Shown here: in pieces, positions 48,586 through 57,834 of the stretch
Numbering within the stretch: position 1 is the first letter of the stretch
Layout: every line of letters starts with the position of its first letter
NCBI GenBank assembly: GCA_910589015.1
Contig: CAJUSA010000001.1
Coordinates: 189,479-253,478, forward strand
Source of the DNA: an uncultured Christensenellaceae bacterium
GTDB taxonomy: Bacteria; Bacillota; Clostridia; Christensenellales; Borkfalkiaceae
Direction of reading: 5' to 3'
Length of the DNA stretch: 64,000 nucleotides
The notes under the pieces: model-generated
The model's input: the letters and a program-made list of their open reading frames with translations, nothing else
What the model was told of the DNA's origin: nothing
The model's database searches: none
Position numbers and translations under genes: made by a program

Positions 48586-50106
48586 ATGGAATTGCATAAT
48601 TTGACGTTGCGCGTCGGGCAGAGCGAAAAGGATCTGCTTGCCGTGTGCGAACGTAAACTGCGCGCGCCGTGCGCCGACTTCCGTATTTTACGCAAATCGC
48701 TCGACGCGCGTGACAAATCGAATATTAAATGGGTGTATTCGGTCGAATGTTCCGATAAACCGCTCAAAAAATCCGAGCGTATCTTCCCGCAGATCAAGGG
48801 GGGTGCGCCGCGCGTCTATATCGCAGGGGCGGGCCCTGCGGGGCTGTTCTGCGCGCTGCGCCTTATCGAATACGGCATTCGCCCCGTGCTGTTCGAACGC
48901 GGCAAACGGGTGGAAGAGCGCAGGGCGGACGTCGAAAAATTCCGCAAAGAGGGCGTGCTCGATCCCGAATCAAACGTGCAGTTCGGCGAGGGCGGCGCGG
49001 GTACGTTTTCCGACGGCAAGCTCAACACGCAGACGCACGGCGGATATAACCGCGACGTCATCGAACTCTTTCTGCGGTTTGGCGCGCCCGAAGAAATCGG
49101 TTATCTTTCCAAACCCCATATCGGCAGCGACAGGCTATTTTCAATCATTCGCAACATACGCGCTCATTTGCTCGATGCGGGCGCGGAAATCCGTTTCGGC
49201 GGCAAACTCACCGATGTCACGGTAAAAGACGGGAAACTTTGCGCCGTGGAAGGGAACGGCGTGCGCGAGGACGCCGACGCGCTCGTGCTTGCGATCGGCC
49301 ACAGTGCACGCGATACTTTTGAAATGCTTTTTCGGCGCGGACTTGCCATGGAACAGAAGGAATTTGCGGTCGGCGTGCGGATCGAGCATTTGCAGGCGGA
49401 AATCGGCAAAGCGCAATACGGTCGGCTTTATACCAAACTGCCCGCCGCCGAATACAAGCTTGTGTCGCACGCAAGCGAGCGGGCGGCGTATACCTTCTGT
49501 ATGTGCCCCGGCGGCAGCGTGATCGCCTCGGCGTCGGAAGAGGGCGGGTTGGTCGTCAACGGCATGAGCGATTACGCGCGCGACGGACTGAACGCCAATT
49601 CCGCTTTGGCGGCGCAGGTCAAAAAGAGCGACTTTGCAAGCGATCATCCGCTGGCGGGCGTGGCGTTTCAGCGCAAAATCGAACGGGCGGCGTATGCGGC
49701 GGCGGGCGGCGGATACCGCGCTCCCGTGCAGCTGGCGGGCGATTTTCTTGCGGGCAAAGAGAGCACGCGGTTTGCAAGCGTTCTGCCTACCTATGCGCCC
49801 GCCACGGCGTTTGCGCCCGTAAGTGCCTATCTGCCCGCCGAATTGTGCGATACGCTTAAAACGGCGCTTACCGACATGGACAGACGCTTAAAAGGCTTTG
49901 CCTGCCCTGACGCCGTGCTTACGGGCGTGGAAACGCGCACGAGTTCGCCCGTGCGGATCTTGCGCGGCGACGATCTGCAGGCGAGCGCGGCGGGCGTGTA
50001 TCCCTGCGGCGAAGGGTGCGGTTATGCGGGCGGCATTACTTCCGCGGCGGCGGACGGGCTGCGCGTGGCGGATGCGATCGCACAGAAGTATTTAAGAGGG
50101 CAATAA
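48586..50106 (+). CDS. FAD-dependent oxidoreductase of the COG2509 type
   Basis: 506 aa. N-terminal domain of about 75 residues (KSLDARDKSNIKWVYSVEC) precedes the Rossmann site GAGPAG at 81-86. Further marks: NVQFGEGGAGTFSDGKLNTQ, AIGHSARDTFEML and CGEGCGYAGGITSAAADG-like C-terminus. Widespread in Clostridia as an uncharacterised dehydrogenase. Co-transcribed with the preceding flavoprotein and the acetyltransferase. AAGGGGG before the ATG. Confidence 0.9.
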   Translation: MELHNLTLRVGQSEKDLLAVCERKLRAPCADFRILRKSLDARDKSNIKWVYSVECSDKPLKKSERIFPQIKGGAPRVYIAGAGPAGLFCALRLIEYGIRPVLFERGKRVEERRADVEKFRKEGVLDPESNVQFGEGGAGTFSDGKLNTQTHGGYNRDVIELFLRFGAPEEIGYLSKPHIGSDRLFSIIRNIRAHLLDAGAEIRFGGKLTDVTVKDGKLCAVEGNGVREDADALVLAIGHSARDTFEMLFRRGLAMEQKEFAVGVRIEHLQAEIGKAQYGRLYTKLPAAEYKLVSHASERAAYTFCMCPGGSVIASASEEGGLVVNGMSDYARDGLNANSALAAQVKKSDFASDHPLAGVAFQRKIERAAYAAAGGGYRAPVQLAGDFLAGKESTRFASVLPTYAPATAFAPVSAYLPAELCDTLKTALTDMDRRLKGFACPDAVLTGVETRTSSPVRILRGDDLQASAAGVYPCGEGCGYAGGITSAAADGLRVADAIAQKYLRGQ

Positions 50107-50107
50107 A

Positions 50108-50605
50108 ATGGAAATTATCGAATACGAAGGGCGTTACGCCGAACAAGTCAAAGATCTGCTCGTCGAATTACAGTGTTATTTGGCGTTGCTCGACGAGCGC
50201 GGCGTACTTGTCGTGAAGGATTCGTTCCGCGAGGAATATTTCGCCTATGTGCGCGAAGAACTCTCGAAGCACGGCGGCAAGATCTTCCTTGCGCAAAAAG
50301 AGGGCAGGGCGGTCGGTATGGTCGTGTGCAAACTGCTGCCCGAAGGCGGTGAGGCGGCGATCACCACGACGTGCCCGAAAACGGGATTTATCAGCGACCT
50401 TGTCGTCACCGAACCGGAACGCGGGCGCGGGATCGGGAAGGCGCTTTTGGCGGCGGCGGAAGACTATTTTGCGGCAAACGGGTGCGAATATTCGCAGCTC
50501 GAGGTGTTTGCGCCCAACTCGGACGCAAGAGAATTATACCGTAAATCGGGTTACGGCGTAAATTGTCTGTATTTGTCGAAAGCCCTTGCACGAAGTAAAT
50601 TTTGA
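50108..50605 (+). CDS. GNAT family N-acetyltransferase
   Basis: 165 aa. Central acetyl-CoA site ISDLVVTEPERGRGIGKALL (motif A, R/Q-x-x-G-x-G/A) and the end NGCEYSQLEVFAPNSDAREL and LYRKSGYGVN. Substrate unknown. Begins 1 nt after the flavoprotein stop. Confidence 0.88.
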   Translation: MEIIEYEGRYAEQVKDLLVELQCYLALLDERGVLVVKDSFREEYFAYVREELSKHGGKIFLAQKEGRAVGMVVCKLLPEGGEAAITTTCPKTGFISDLVVTEPERGRGIGKALLAAAEDYFAANGCEYSQLEVFAPNSDARELYRKSGYGVNCLYLSKALARSKF

Positions 50606-50666
50606 ATTTGTGACGAAATCGGGCTTATTTTATCGCTTTTTAATAAACTTATCACAAAATGTACAC

Positions 50667-50765
50667 TTGCGGGGTTTATAGTGTAGCCATACAAAACAAA
50701 TGCGCACACTCTCAATTTTTTCATATTCTCTCAGCGGAACCCCTCGTGCTTGCACGGGGGGTTTT
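50667..50765 (+). ncRNA. Candidate small RNA or stray promoter-terminator unit
   Basis: In the 495-bp gap after the acetyltransferase, TTGCGG (50667-50672), a 17-bp spacer and TACAAA (50690-50695) could start a transcript of about 60 nt that ends at the hairpin 50738-50765. No ORF is evident. Weak promoter, so only a candidate. Confidence 0.3.
50738..50765 (+). terminator. Hairpin terminator in the gap after the GNAT gene
   Basis: AACCCCTCGTGC and GCACGGGGGGTT form a 12-pair stem with one T-G pair and a tiny loop, followed by TTTTGC. May end the flavoprotein operon. Confidence 0.75.
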
Positions 50766-50817
50766 GCTATGCCTTGTTTATTAGAGCGAAGTAGTATGTC
50801 ATTCCTGAAACTGAGTA

Positions 50818-50960
50818 TGTCATTCCGAGCGAAGTCGAGGAATCTCAGATGTTTCGGCTACGCTCAACATGACAAAGGGGCTGCATGCAACATGACGGGG
50901 TTTCTGTCATTCCGAGCGAAATCGAGGAATCTCGGATGTTTCGGCTGCGCTCAACATGAC
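50818..50960. repeat. Two copies of the 56-nt palindromic element
   Basis: Copies at 50818-50873 and 50905-50960 have the same ends (TGTCATTCCGAG… and …GCTCAACATGAC). Neither is inside a gene. The remainder up to 51100 holds only CATGAC-type remnants and an AT-rich stretch before the GH43 gene. Confidence 0.9.
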
Positions 50961-51100
50961 GGGGGCTACATACAACACGACAGGGGACTGCAACATGATA
51001 AATTATCCGAAAAATTTTTCTTTTTTCTATTGCAAACTAAAACATTTTATGTTAAAATGAAGCAAACTGAAAAATATATTTTTTGTGGGGGAAAAATATC

Positions 51101-53233
51101 ATGAAGAAAACGATTAAAATCGTTTCGCTTGCGCTCGGGTCGCTGATGCTGGCGGCGGCGTTCGCGGCATGCGGAAAAACGGGTGAAACAAAGGGCGTCG
51201 TCGGCGATCGCATCTGTTACGACAATCTCGGCGGTGCAACCTCATACCTTTCGGCGGCGGATACGCAAGCGGTCGTAAAGGGTGCGAAGAATATCAAGGG
51301 GTACGACCGCGACGGCGAAGAGGTTTCCTATTCCGATATCGCAACCTACGATGCGGCGTCGGGCACGTTCACGGCGGTTTCCGAGGGCAGGATTTCCTGC
51401 ACGGCGGGCGGCGTGACCCATTCGATCGAAGTCGTTCCCGCGTATGTGACAAATCCCGGCAATCAGTACAAGGGCAATGTCGACGACACCTCGCTCGAAA
51501 ACGGCGCGCAGTTCCTCGGCAACACGCACGATCCTTCTTTTATCGAAACGACCGATCCGTACGGCAACCCCGTTTACTATCTCTTTTCCACGGGTTGGGG
51601 AGTCGGCAACGATGTGCACGTTTCTTACGACGGCATGCTCAACTGGGAATACGTCGGCAAGACCACGCAGGCGAACGATTACGACAATGCGAATATCTTC
51701 CCCGAAGAGCTCAAAGAATGGATGAATTCGACGAATAACGGCGGCGATCTGCAATGGTGGGCGCCCGATATCGTCGAGGCGCAAGGGGGCGGGTACTGGT
51801 TCTACACCTGCCTTGTCATGGCGGATAGCCGCATGCCCAACCTCACGAGCACGAAGCCCGCGTCGTTCACGCCTTCCAACGTGCGTTATTCGCGCGCGTG
51901 CATCGTCATGTATCATATCAACGATCTCGAGGATATCGGCAACGAAGGCGCGGTGGAATACAAGGGCGTTTTGATGCAGTCGGCGATCCCGCAGAACAGC
52001 GTAGGCGGAATCGATATCAACGGCATCGACCCGCAGATCATCTACGATACGCAGGGCAACATGTATATGGCGTTCGGTTCGTTCGGAACGGGCAACTGGA
52101 TGATCGAGCTCGACGCGAAAACGGGCTTGCGCAAGGACGGCGGCAACGACTGGCACGATTGGGAACAGATCCGCACCTACCGCAACGAAGTTGTTTCGGG
52201 CGACGGTGAGAAGATCGGTTCGGGAAATCTGACCGAAACACACGTTTATGCGGAATTTACAAACAAGAAGGTTTACGAGCACCCTTATTACGGCAGAATG
52301 CTTTCGCTCGGCGCGATGGAAGCGCCCGTCCTTGCCCGCCACGACGGCGTGAAAATCGCCGACGAAACGGCGGAATACAATGCGCAGGGCGAACCCGTAA
52401 ACGTCGACGGTAAAACCTATTATTATTCCATGCATTCGTATAACGGACTCGACGTGAATTATCAGATGTGGGGCGGCAGAAGCGAGAGCGTGCAGGGCGC
52501 CTATCTTTCAACGGGCGGCGGCATCGTCTATAACGTGAACGTCGGGGAATCGGCGAACGAAGGCAACAAATATATGGGCGGTTTCGACTGGCAGGCGTCT
52601 TCGAAGGTTTCCTCGTGCAAGGAATACGCCGCTTGCCTGACGGGGCATAACGATCTGTATACGACGGTAAACGGCGTCAACATGGCGGCGTATATCGTGC
52701 GGAAACATACCGCGACGACGCAGTTCATGGTGCAAAATCATCAGTATTACCTCAACAGCATGGGCGATATCTGCATCAATCCCAACCGTTACGGCGGCGA
52801 GATCGACCGCAGCGTATCCGAAGAGGAACTGTTCGCCCTTACCGACGGCGGTAAGTTCGAAATGGTCGTGCTGACGAACGCGGCGGACTGGAACCGCAAC
52901 GGTTTAAGCGGGACGATCAACAACCTGTCGCAGACGGTCACGCTGAATAAAGACACGCATCAAATTATGCGCGGCGGCAGCGCGATCGGCAATTGGGTGA
53001 TGTACGGAAAAGGCTATATCAAATTTACGTTTACCGAAACGCTCAAAGGCTCGAACAGCGCCGACAGCGGTGAAACGGTTTACTACGGCGTGGTGCGCCC
53101 TTCCTGGCTCGCAAACCGCAATCAGTCGGGCTTTACGATTTCGTGCATGGGCAACACGCAGGGCAACAAGCGCAGCATGGCAATGTTCATGAACAGTTAC
53201 CCGACGATTTCGGGCGAGGGCTTGCAAGGATAA
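51101..53233 (+). CDS. GH43-like glycoside hydrolase lipoprotein
   Basis: 710 aa. Lipobox AFAAC with Cys24. Residues of about 30-120 are an Ig-like or BIG-type linker domain. The five-bladed propeller starts at NTHDPSFIE (catalytic base Asp144), then LQWWAPDIVEAQGGGYWFYT, GIDPQIIYD (Asp310, pKa modulator), MEAPVLARHDG (acid Glu407) and YQMWGGRSESVQGAYLS. This order is that of arabinan-acting GH43 enzymes. The region after about 560 is an extra beta domain. Surface enzyme that would trim arabinan or xylan side chains; substrate is inference. Start chosen at 51101 after GTGGGGG; six residues of an earlier ATG are not needed. Confidence 0.85.
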   Translation: MKKTIKIVSLALGSLMLAAAFAACGKTGETKGVVGDRICYDNLGGATSYLSAADTQAVVKGAKNIKGYDRDGEEVSYSDIATYDAASGTFTAVSEGRISCTAGGVTHSIEVVPAYVTNPGNQYKGNVDDTSLENGAQFLGNTHDPSFIETTDPYGNPVYYLFSTGWGVGNDVHVSYDGMLNWEYVGKTTQANDYDNANIFPEELKEWMNSTNNGGDLQWWAPDIVEAQGGGYWFYTCLVMADSRMPNLTSTKPASFTPSNVRYSRACIVMYHINDLEDIGNEGAVEYKGVLMQSAIPQNSVGGIDINGIDPQIIYDTQGNMYMAFGSFGTGNWMIELDAKTGLRKDGGNDWHDWEQIRTYRNEVVSGDGEKIGSGNLTETHVYAEFTNKKVYEHPYYGRMLSLGAMEAPVLARHDGVKIADETAEYNAQGEPVNVDGKTYYYSMHSYNGLDVNYQMWGGRSESVQGAYLSTGGGIVYNVNVGESANEGNKYMGGFDWQASSKVSSCKEYAACLTGHNDLYTTVNGVNMAAYIVRKHTATTQFMVQNHQYYLNSMGDICINPNRYGGEIDRSVSEEELFALTDGGKFEMVVLTNAADWNRNGLSGTINNLSQTVTLNKDTHQIMRGGSAIGNWVMYGKGYIKFTFTETLKGSNSADSGETVYYGVVRPSWLANRNQSGFTISCMGNTQGNKRSMAMFMNSYPTISGEGLQG

Positions 53234-53235
53234 AA

Positions 53236-53269
53236 AAGAAAAACCGTTCCGAAGAGGAACGGTTTTTTC
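53236..53269. terminator. Bidirectional terminator between GH43 and tmcAL
   Basis: AAAACCGTTCC/GGAACGGTTTT stem with a GAAGA loop, flanked by A and T runs on both sides. Confidence 0.93.
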
Positions 53270-53275
53270 TTGCTT

Positions 53276-54460
53276 TTATACGAACAGCGTTTCGAATTCG
53301 TTCGTATGCACGCCCGTTAAGGCGTTGTATAAGTCGTTTGCGCGTACGTCGAGGGCGAAGCAGGCGGCGGCGTCTTTGCCGAGCAGGGCGTAATCGCTGC
53401 GGCGCGTGATCACGGGGTAGCGCCCCTTGCTCAACGCGGCGAGCAGATCCTGCGCGCCTTCCTTTTTTACCGCAAGCACGTTGTGGTAAAGGGATGCGTC
53501 GAGCCATTCTCTGACGTCTTTGAGCCGTATGCCGAGAAAATTCTGCGCGACGATGCGTTTGAGTCGCGCGCGCGTGTAGCGTTTGGATACGGTGATGTCG
53601 ATGAGTTTATCGTAATCGGGGTTGCTGCGCGCCATCGATTTAAGGCGGTTTTCCAACCCTTCCGAACAGTCGGGCGCGGCGGCGATCCGTTCGGGCGCGG
53701 CGCGCAAAAGGGCGCAGAGCGCGGCGGTTCGGTAGGCGTTCGGGCGGTAAGAGGGCGCGTCGGCATAAACCGACGCGGGCACGTTGCGTTTGAGCGCTTT
53801 TGCCGCGCTTCGCGTGTTCTGCCCGATAAGACCGCGCAGGGCGGTCGCCGAAGAAAAATCGTCGTAGACGGTCGTATCCGCATATCCCGCGCCCGTCCGC
53901 AGTAGCGGAAGGGGTTCGATGCGGCTGTTTAAGGCGAGCAGACTGCGGCAGTATTCCACGCCTAAAATATTGTTGGGGGAAGAGATCAGCGCCTCGTCGA
54001 GCGCGCCGCCGAGCGATAAAAGCGCCTGATTGCGCGCGCGGATATAAGATGCGCCTTCCTTCATATGTTGTTGCAAGAGCGCTTTGAAGTTCTTGTCTTC
54101 GCGCAGCGTTTCGCGCGCGGCGGTAAGAAAATCTTCCTTCGAGCCGCTCTCGCACCCGAAAGCGAGCGCCGCAACGTCGGGAATATCGTCAATCAGCTTG
54201 ACGGCGCCGCGTGCAAACAGTTCGGCGGGGGCAACTGCGAACGCCGCGGGCAGCTCGGTTACGATATCCGCGCCGTTTTCAACGGCGTGGCGCGCCCGAA
54301 CACGCTTATGAAACACGCTCTCTTCGCCGCGCTGCGTAAAATTTCCGCTCATCACGCACAGGATCGCGTCGCAGCTGCTTTCGGCTTTTATTTTATTCAG
54401 TTGCGCTTTGTGCCCGTTATGAAAGGGATTATATTCGCAAATTACTGCACAGATTTTCAT
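53276..54460 (-). CDS. tmcAL: tRNA(Met) cytidine acetate ligase TmcAL
   Basis: 394 aa (YlbM family). Uses ATP and acetate to acetylate the wobble cytidine of elongator tRNA-Met. Nucleotidyltransferase-like HxGH motif is HNGH (14-17) in VICEYNPFHNGH; further marks are VMSGNFTQRGE and ISSPNNILGVEYCRSL. Length fits the family. It lies divergent from pta-ackA, the enzymes that produce acetate. Confidence 0.93.
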   Translation of the reverse strand: MKICAVICEYNPFHNGHKAQLNKIKAESSCDAILCVMSGNFTQRGEESVFHKRVRARHAVENGADIVTELPAAFAVAPAELFARGAVKLIDDIPDVAALAFGCESGSKEDFLTAARETLREDKNFKALLQQHMKEGASYIRARNQALLSLGGALDEALISSPNNILGVEYCRSLLALNSRIEPLPLLRTGAGYADTTVYDDFSSATALRGLIGQNTRSAAKALKRNVPASVYADAPSYRPNAYRTAALCALLRAAPERIAAAPDCSEGLENRLKSMARSNPDYDKLIDITVSKRYTRARLKRIVAQNFLGIRLKDVREWLDASLYHNVLAVKKEGAQDLLAALSKGRYPVITRRSDYALLGKDAAACFALDVRANDLYNALTGVHTNEFETLFV

Positions 54461-54477
54461 TTTTTGCCCGCGTCCTC

Positions 54478-54506
54478 TTTACAATTCTTTTCAAAAGGTG
54501 TATAAT
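54478..54506 (+). promoter_or_regulatory. Promoter of pta-ackA
   Basis: TTTACA, 17-bp spacer, TATAAT; GGAGAG precedes the pta ATG. Confidence 0.78.
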
Positions 54507-54579
54507 TCATTCGTGCCGCCCGATGCAATCATTATACTACGGCGGCGAAAAAAAAGAAAGATATTTCGGAGAGTGAAAA

Positions 54580-55623
54580 ATGGCTTTTTTAGACAAAGTG
54601 AAACAAATCGGCAGAAAAATCTCGGAAACGGGTACGTTCGCCGAAACGCTGAAAACGCGTGCGGGCGAAAAGAACCGTAAAATCGTTTTGTGCGAGGGCG
54701 AGGATAAGCGCGTCGTCGAGGCGGCTGCCGCGTGCGTGCAGGACGGCGTGGCGCGTATCGTCCTGCTCGGCAACGAAGAACAGATCAAGGCGGCAAATCC
54801 CAACGTCGATCTGACGGGCGTCGAGATCATCGAACCCGTTTCTTCGCCCGACTTCGAGGAATACGCCGATCTTTTGTATTCTCTGCGCAAGGGCAAAGGG
54901 TTGACCGAAATGCAGGCGCGCGAGCTGGCGAAGGACAACACCTTCTTCGGCGCGCTCATGCTCAAACGCGGCGAGGCGGACGGGCTTGTTTCGGGCGCGT
55001 GCCATTCCACGGCAAACACCCTGCGCCCCGGCTTGCAGGTCGTGAAAACCGCCGAAGGCGCGTCTGCCGTTTCGAGCTTTACCTTGCTCGTGCCGCCGTT
55101 CGGGGGTAATAAATATATCGAGGACGATGTCATTTTCTTTGCGGACAGCGGGCTCAATCCCACCTACACGGCGGAAGGGCTTGCGAATATGGCGATCGAC
55201 ACCGCGAAGAGCGCGAAAGAGATCGCGGGATTCGAGCCGCGCGTCGCCATGCTGTCGTTCTCGACGATGGGCAGCGCACGCCACGACAACGTGACGCTCG
55301 TGCAGGAAGCAACGCGTATCGCAAAAGAGAAAGCGCCCGATCTTCTCATCGACGGCGAATTGCAGTTCGACGCCGCGCTCGTGCCCGAGGTCGCGCAGAT
55401 CAAAGCGCCGAATTCCCCCGTTGCGGGCCGTGCGAACGTGTTTATCTTCCCCGACCTTTCGGCGGGCAACATCGGTTACAAGATCGCCGAGCGTTTAGGC
55501 GGATTTCAGGCGATCGGTCCCATCTGTCAGGGCTTTGCCAAACCCATCAACGATCTTTCGCGCGGATGCAAGTCGGCGGACATCGTGTGCGCGGTCGCTG
55601 TTACGGCGTTGCAGGCGAAATAA
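54580..55623 (+). CDS. pta: Phosphate acetyltransferase
   Basis: 347 aa. Makes acetyl-phosphate from acetyl-CoA. An N-terminal helix (FLDKVKQIGRKISETGTFAE) precedes the core; marks include KIVLCEGEDKRVVEAAA, GEADGLVSGACHSTANTLRP and ANVFIFPDLSAGNIGYKIAE. First gene of the acetate pathway pair, 33 nt before ackA. Confidence 0.96.
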   Translation: MAFLDKVKQIGRKISETGTFAETLKTRAGEKNRKIVLCEGEDKRVVEAAAACVQDGVARIVLLGNEEQIKAANPNVDLTGVEIIEPVSSPDFEEYADLLYSLRKGKGLTEMQARELAKDNTFFGALMLKRGEADGLVSGACHSTANTLRPGLQVVKTAEGASAVSSFTLLVPPFGGNKYIEDDVIFFADSGLNPTYTAEGLANMAIDTAKSAKEIAGFEPRVAMLSFSTMGSARHDNVTLVQEATRIAKEKAPDLLIDGELQFDAALVPEVAQIKAPNSPVAGRANVFIFPDLSAGNIGYKIAERLGGFQAIGPICQGFAKPINDLSRGCKSADIVCAVAVTALQAK

Positions 55624-55656
55624 ATTGCGCGGCGCGTTTTACGAGAGGGAAGCATC

Positions 55657-56856
55657 ATGAAAATTTTAGTCATCAACGCGGGGAGTTCCTCGCTCAAATA
55701 TCAGCTTATCGACATGCAGACCGAAGAGGCGATCGCAAAAGGTACCTGCGAACGCATCGGCATTGCGGGCGGCAAACTCACGCATAAGGCGCGGGGCGAA
55801 AGTTTCGTATTCGAAAAAGAGATGGAAAGCCACACCGACGCCATTGCGCTCGTTCTCGAAAAACTGACCGATAAAAAGGTCGGCGTCGTCAAATCGATGG
55901 ACGAAATCGACGCGGTGGGGCATCGCGTCGTCGCTTCGGGCGAAGAATTTACCAAAACCACGCTTGTCACCGACGAGACCATGAAGGTGCTCGAAACGCT
56001 TTCCGAGCTTGCGCCGTTGCACAATCCTCCCGCGATTTTGGGGATCAACGCCTGCCGTGCCGTCATGAAGGGCAAGAAAATGGCAATGGTGTTCGATACG
56101 TCGTTCCATGCAACGATGCCCGACTATGCCTATATGTACGGCATCGATTACGACGATTACAAACAGCATAAAGTGCGCAAATACGGGTTTCACGGCACGT
56201 CGCACGCTTTTGTTTCGGGCGAGGCGGCAAAATATCTTGGAAAAAATCCCGCGGATCTGAGAATAATTACCTGCCACCTCGGCAACGGTTCGTCGATCTC
56301 GGCGGTGAAGGGCGGCAAGTGCATTGATACTTCGATGGGCTTTACCCCGCTTGCAGGCGTTCCCATGGGCACGCGCAGCGGCGATATCGACTGCGCGGCG
56401 GCGGAATTCCTGTTCCGTAAAAAGGGACTTGGCATGCAGGAAGGCATGAATTACCTCAATAAGAAGTGCGGCATGCTCGGGCTTTCGGGCGTATCGTCCG
56501 ATTTCCGCGACCTGACGGCGGCTTGTAAAGAGGGGAACGACAGGGCGCGCCTTGCGCTCGACTGCTTTGCCTATGCCTGCAAGAAGTACGTCGGCGCCTA
56601 TATGGTGGCGCTCGGCGGGCTTGACTGCGTCGTATTCACGGCGGGCGTCGGCGAAAACACGCCTTCCGTTCGGGCGGCGGTGCTGTCGGATATGCAGGCG
56701 TTCGGGATCGTGCTCGACGAAACCGAAAATAACCGCGGCAACGACGGCACGATCCGCGAAATTTCGGCTAAAAATTCGCCCGTCAAGGTGCTCGTGATCC
56801 CGACAAACGAAGAACTCGTCATTGCACGGGAAACGGCGCAGGCGGTCGGATCGTAA
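55657..56856 (+). CDS. ackA: Acetate kinase
   Basis: 399 aa. Converts acetyl-phosphate and ADP to acetate and ATP. Signatures MKILVINAGSSSLKYQLID at the start, HKVRKYGFHGTSHAFVS, CHLGNGSSISAVKGGKCIDT and DFRDLTAA. Together with pta it gives substrate-level ATP, as expected for a fermenter of imported sugar. Ribosome site GAGAGGGA. Confidence 0.97.
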   Translation: MKILVINAGSSSLKYQLIDMQTEEAIAKGTCERIGIAGGKLTHKARGESFVFEKEMESHTDAIALVLEKLTDKKVGVVKSMDEIDAVGHRVVASGEEFTKTTLVTDETMKVLETLSELAPLHNPPAILGINACRAVMKGKKMAMVFDTSFHATMPDYAYMYGIDYDDYKQHKVRKYGFHGTSHAFVSGEAAKYLGKNPADLRIITCHLGNGSSISAVKGGKCIDTSMGFTPLAGVPMGTRSGDIDCAAAEFLFRKKGLGMQEGMNYLNKKCGMLGLSGVSSDFRDLTAACKEGNDRARLALDCFAYACKKYVGAYMVALGGLDCVVFTAGVGENTPSVRAAVLSDMQAFGIVLDETENNRGNDGTIREISAKNSPVKVLVIPTNEELVIARETAQAVGS

Positions 56857-56893
56857 AATAAAGAAAAATTTTGCAAATTGCCCGCAAAAGTGA

Positions 56894-56922
56894 TTGACAA
56901 AAGAACGGAAATTCTTTATACT
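56894..56922 (+). promoter_or_regulatory. Promoter of rpmF
   Basis: TTGACA, 17-bp spacer, TATACT. Confidence 0.85.
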
Positions 56923-56986
56923 CATAAGGAAATGAACGCGCGCGTCCGTTTTATCGGCGCGTTGCGGACGCAAGAGAGGTGAGTAC

Positions 56987-57175
56987 ATGGCAGTCCCCAA
57001 GAGAAAACAATCGAAGAGCAGAACGGATAAGCGTTTTGCAAACTATAAGGCGCATGCGGAAACGCTCGTAGAGTGCCCCCATTGCCACGGGCTGAAAGTT
57101 GCCCATAAGGTCTGCAAGAGCTGCGGTTATTACGACGGCAAAGAAGTCGTTGCGCAGGAAACCGAAACCAAGTAA
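56987..57175 (+). CDS. rpmF: 50S ribosomal protein L32
   Basis: 62 aa. MAVPKRKQSKSRTDKR and the zinc site CPHCHG…CKSCGYY are diagnostic. Usually follows yceD/DUF177 and precedes plsX; here it stands alone downstream of ackA with its own promoter and terminator. GAGAGGTGA precedes the ATG. Confidence 0.97.
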   Translation: MAVPKRKQSKSRTDKRFANYKAHAETLVECPHCHGLKVAHKVCKSCGYYDGKEVVAQETETK

Positions 57176-57209
57176 ACAAGGGTTTACGGTCGATTTTATC
57201 GGGAAAGCA

Positions 57210-57241
57210 AAGCAAGGATAAAATTTATCCTTGCTTTTTTC
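57210..57241 (+). terminator. Terminator of rpmF, right arm doubling as a -35 box
   Basis: AAGCAAGGATAAA (57210-57222) and TTTATCCTTGCTT (57224-57236) form a long stem, followed by T residues. TTGCTT at 57231-57236 is also the -35 element of the next promoter. Confidence 0.88.
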
Positions 57242-57259
57242 ATTATATGTTGATATAAT
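57231..57259 (+). promoter_or_regulatory. Promoter of the 57297 gene
   Basis: TTGCTT, 17-bp spacer, TATAAT; GAGGAGA before the ATG. Confidence 0.75.
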
Positions 57260-57296
57260 GAAATTGCGATAAACAGTAATTTAGAGGAGAAACACT

Positions 57297-57749
57297 ATGT
57301 CATATTCATTAAAGAGCGTAACGATACGCACAGACAATTCCGAGAGCGGAATGGCAAAAATCAACGAACTTTGGGCGGATATTATGACGGGAAAAATTCC
57401 GCTTGACTTTATAGAAAACGGCGTACCCGTAAAAGGTCTGTCGCCTATATCGGCATACAGCGATTACGAGAGCGACGAAAAAGGTAAATACAATTTATCC
57501 GTTATGACCGTAACCGTAGATTTCTTTGCAAAAATGGAAGAATTGGTCGCACAAAGAAAATACATCAAAATAGACGAGAGCGGCGAAACGATTGCCGAAT
57601 GCGCAAATAAAGCGTGGTCGAAAGTTTGGGGGCTTACTGCGAGCGGCGAAATTAAACGTGCATTTACTATCGACTACGAAAGCACCGTACCCGCCGAATA
57701 TACCAAAGACGGTAAAGCGCATTGCTATTTGTACATAGCAATAAAATAA
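57297..57749 (+). CDS. GyrI-like/effector-binding-domain protein
   Basis: 150 aa, cytosolic. MSYSLKSVTIRTDNSESGMA, then KINELWADIMTGKIPL, SDYESDEKGKYNLSVMTV and the end TIDYESTVPAEYTKDGKAHC followed by YLYIAIK. The closing (Asp-Tyr-Glu…, Tyr-hydrophobic-I-x-hydrophobic) pattern resembles stand-alone effector-binding domains of AraC/BmrR type, assigned from memory with no DNA-binding part present. May bind a small molecule. AT-richer than neighbours, which could indicate recent transfer. Confidence 0.65.
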   Translation: MSYSLKSVTIRTDNSESGMAKINELWADIMTGKIPLDFIENGVPVKGLSPISAYSDYESDEKGKYNLSVMTVTVDFFAKMEELVAQRKYIKIDESGETIAECANKAWSKVWGLTASGEIKRAFTIDYESTVPAEYTKDGKAHCYLYIAIK

Positions 57750-57785
57750 CGATTATAAGATTAATTTCAATTTATTGTTCGGAAT

Positions 57786-57821
57786 AAAAAAACCGTCCGT
57801 ACCCCGAAGGGTACGGACGGT
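57786..57821 (-). terminator. Terminator of rpmB
   Basis: ACCGTCCGTACCC/GGGTACGGACGGT stem with CGAA loop; the A-run at 57786-57791 gives the T-run on the minus strand. Confidence 0.92.
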
Positions 57822-57834
57822 CGGCTTTGTGTTG

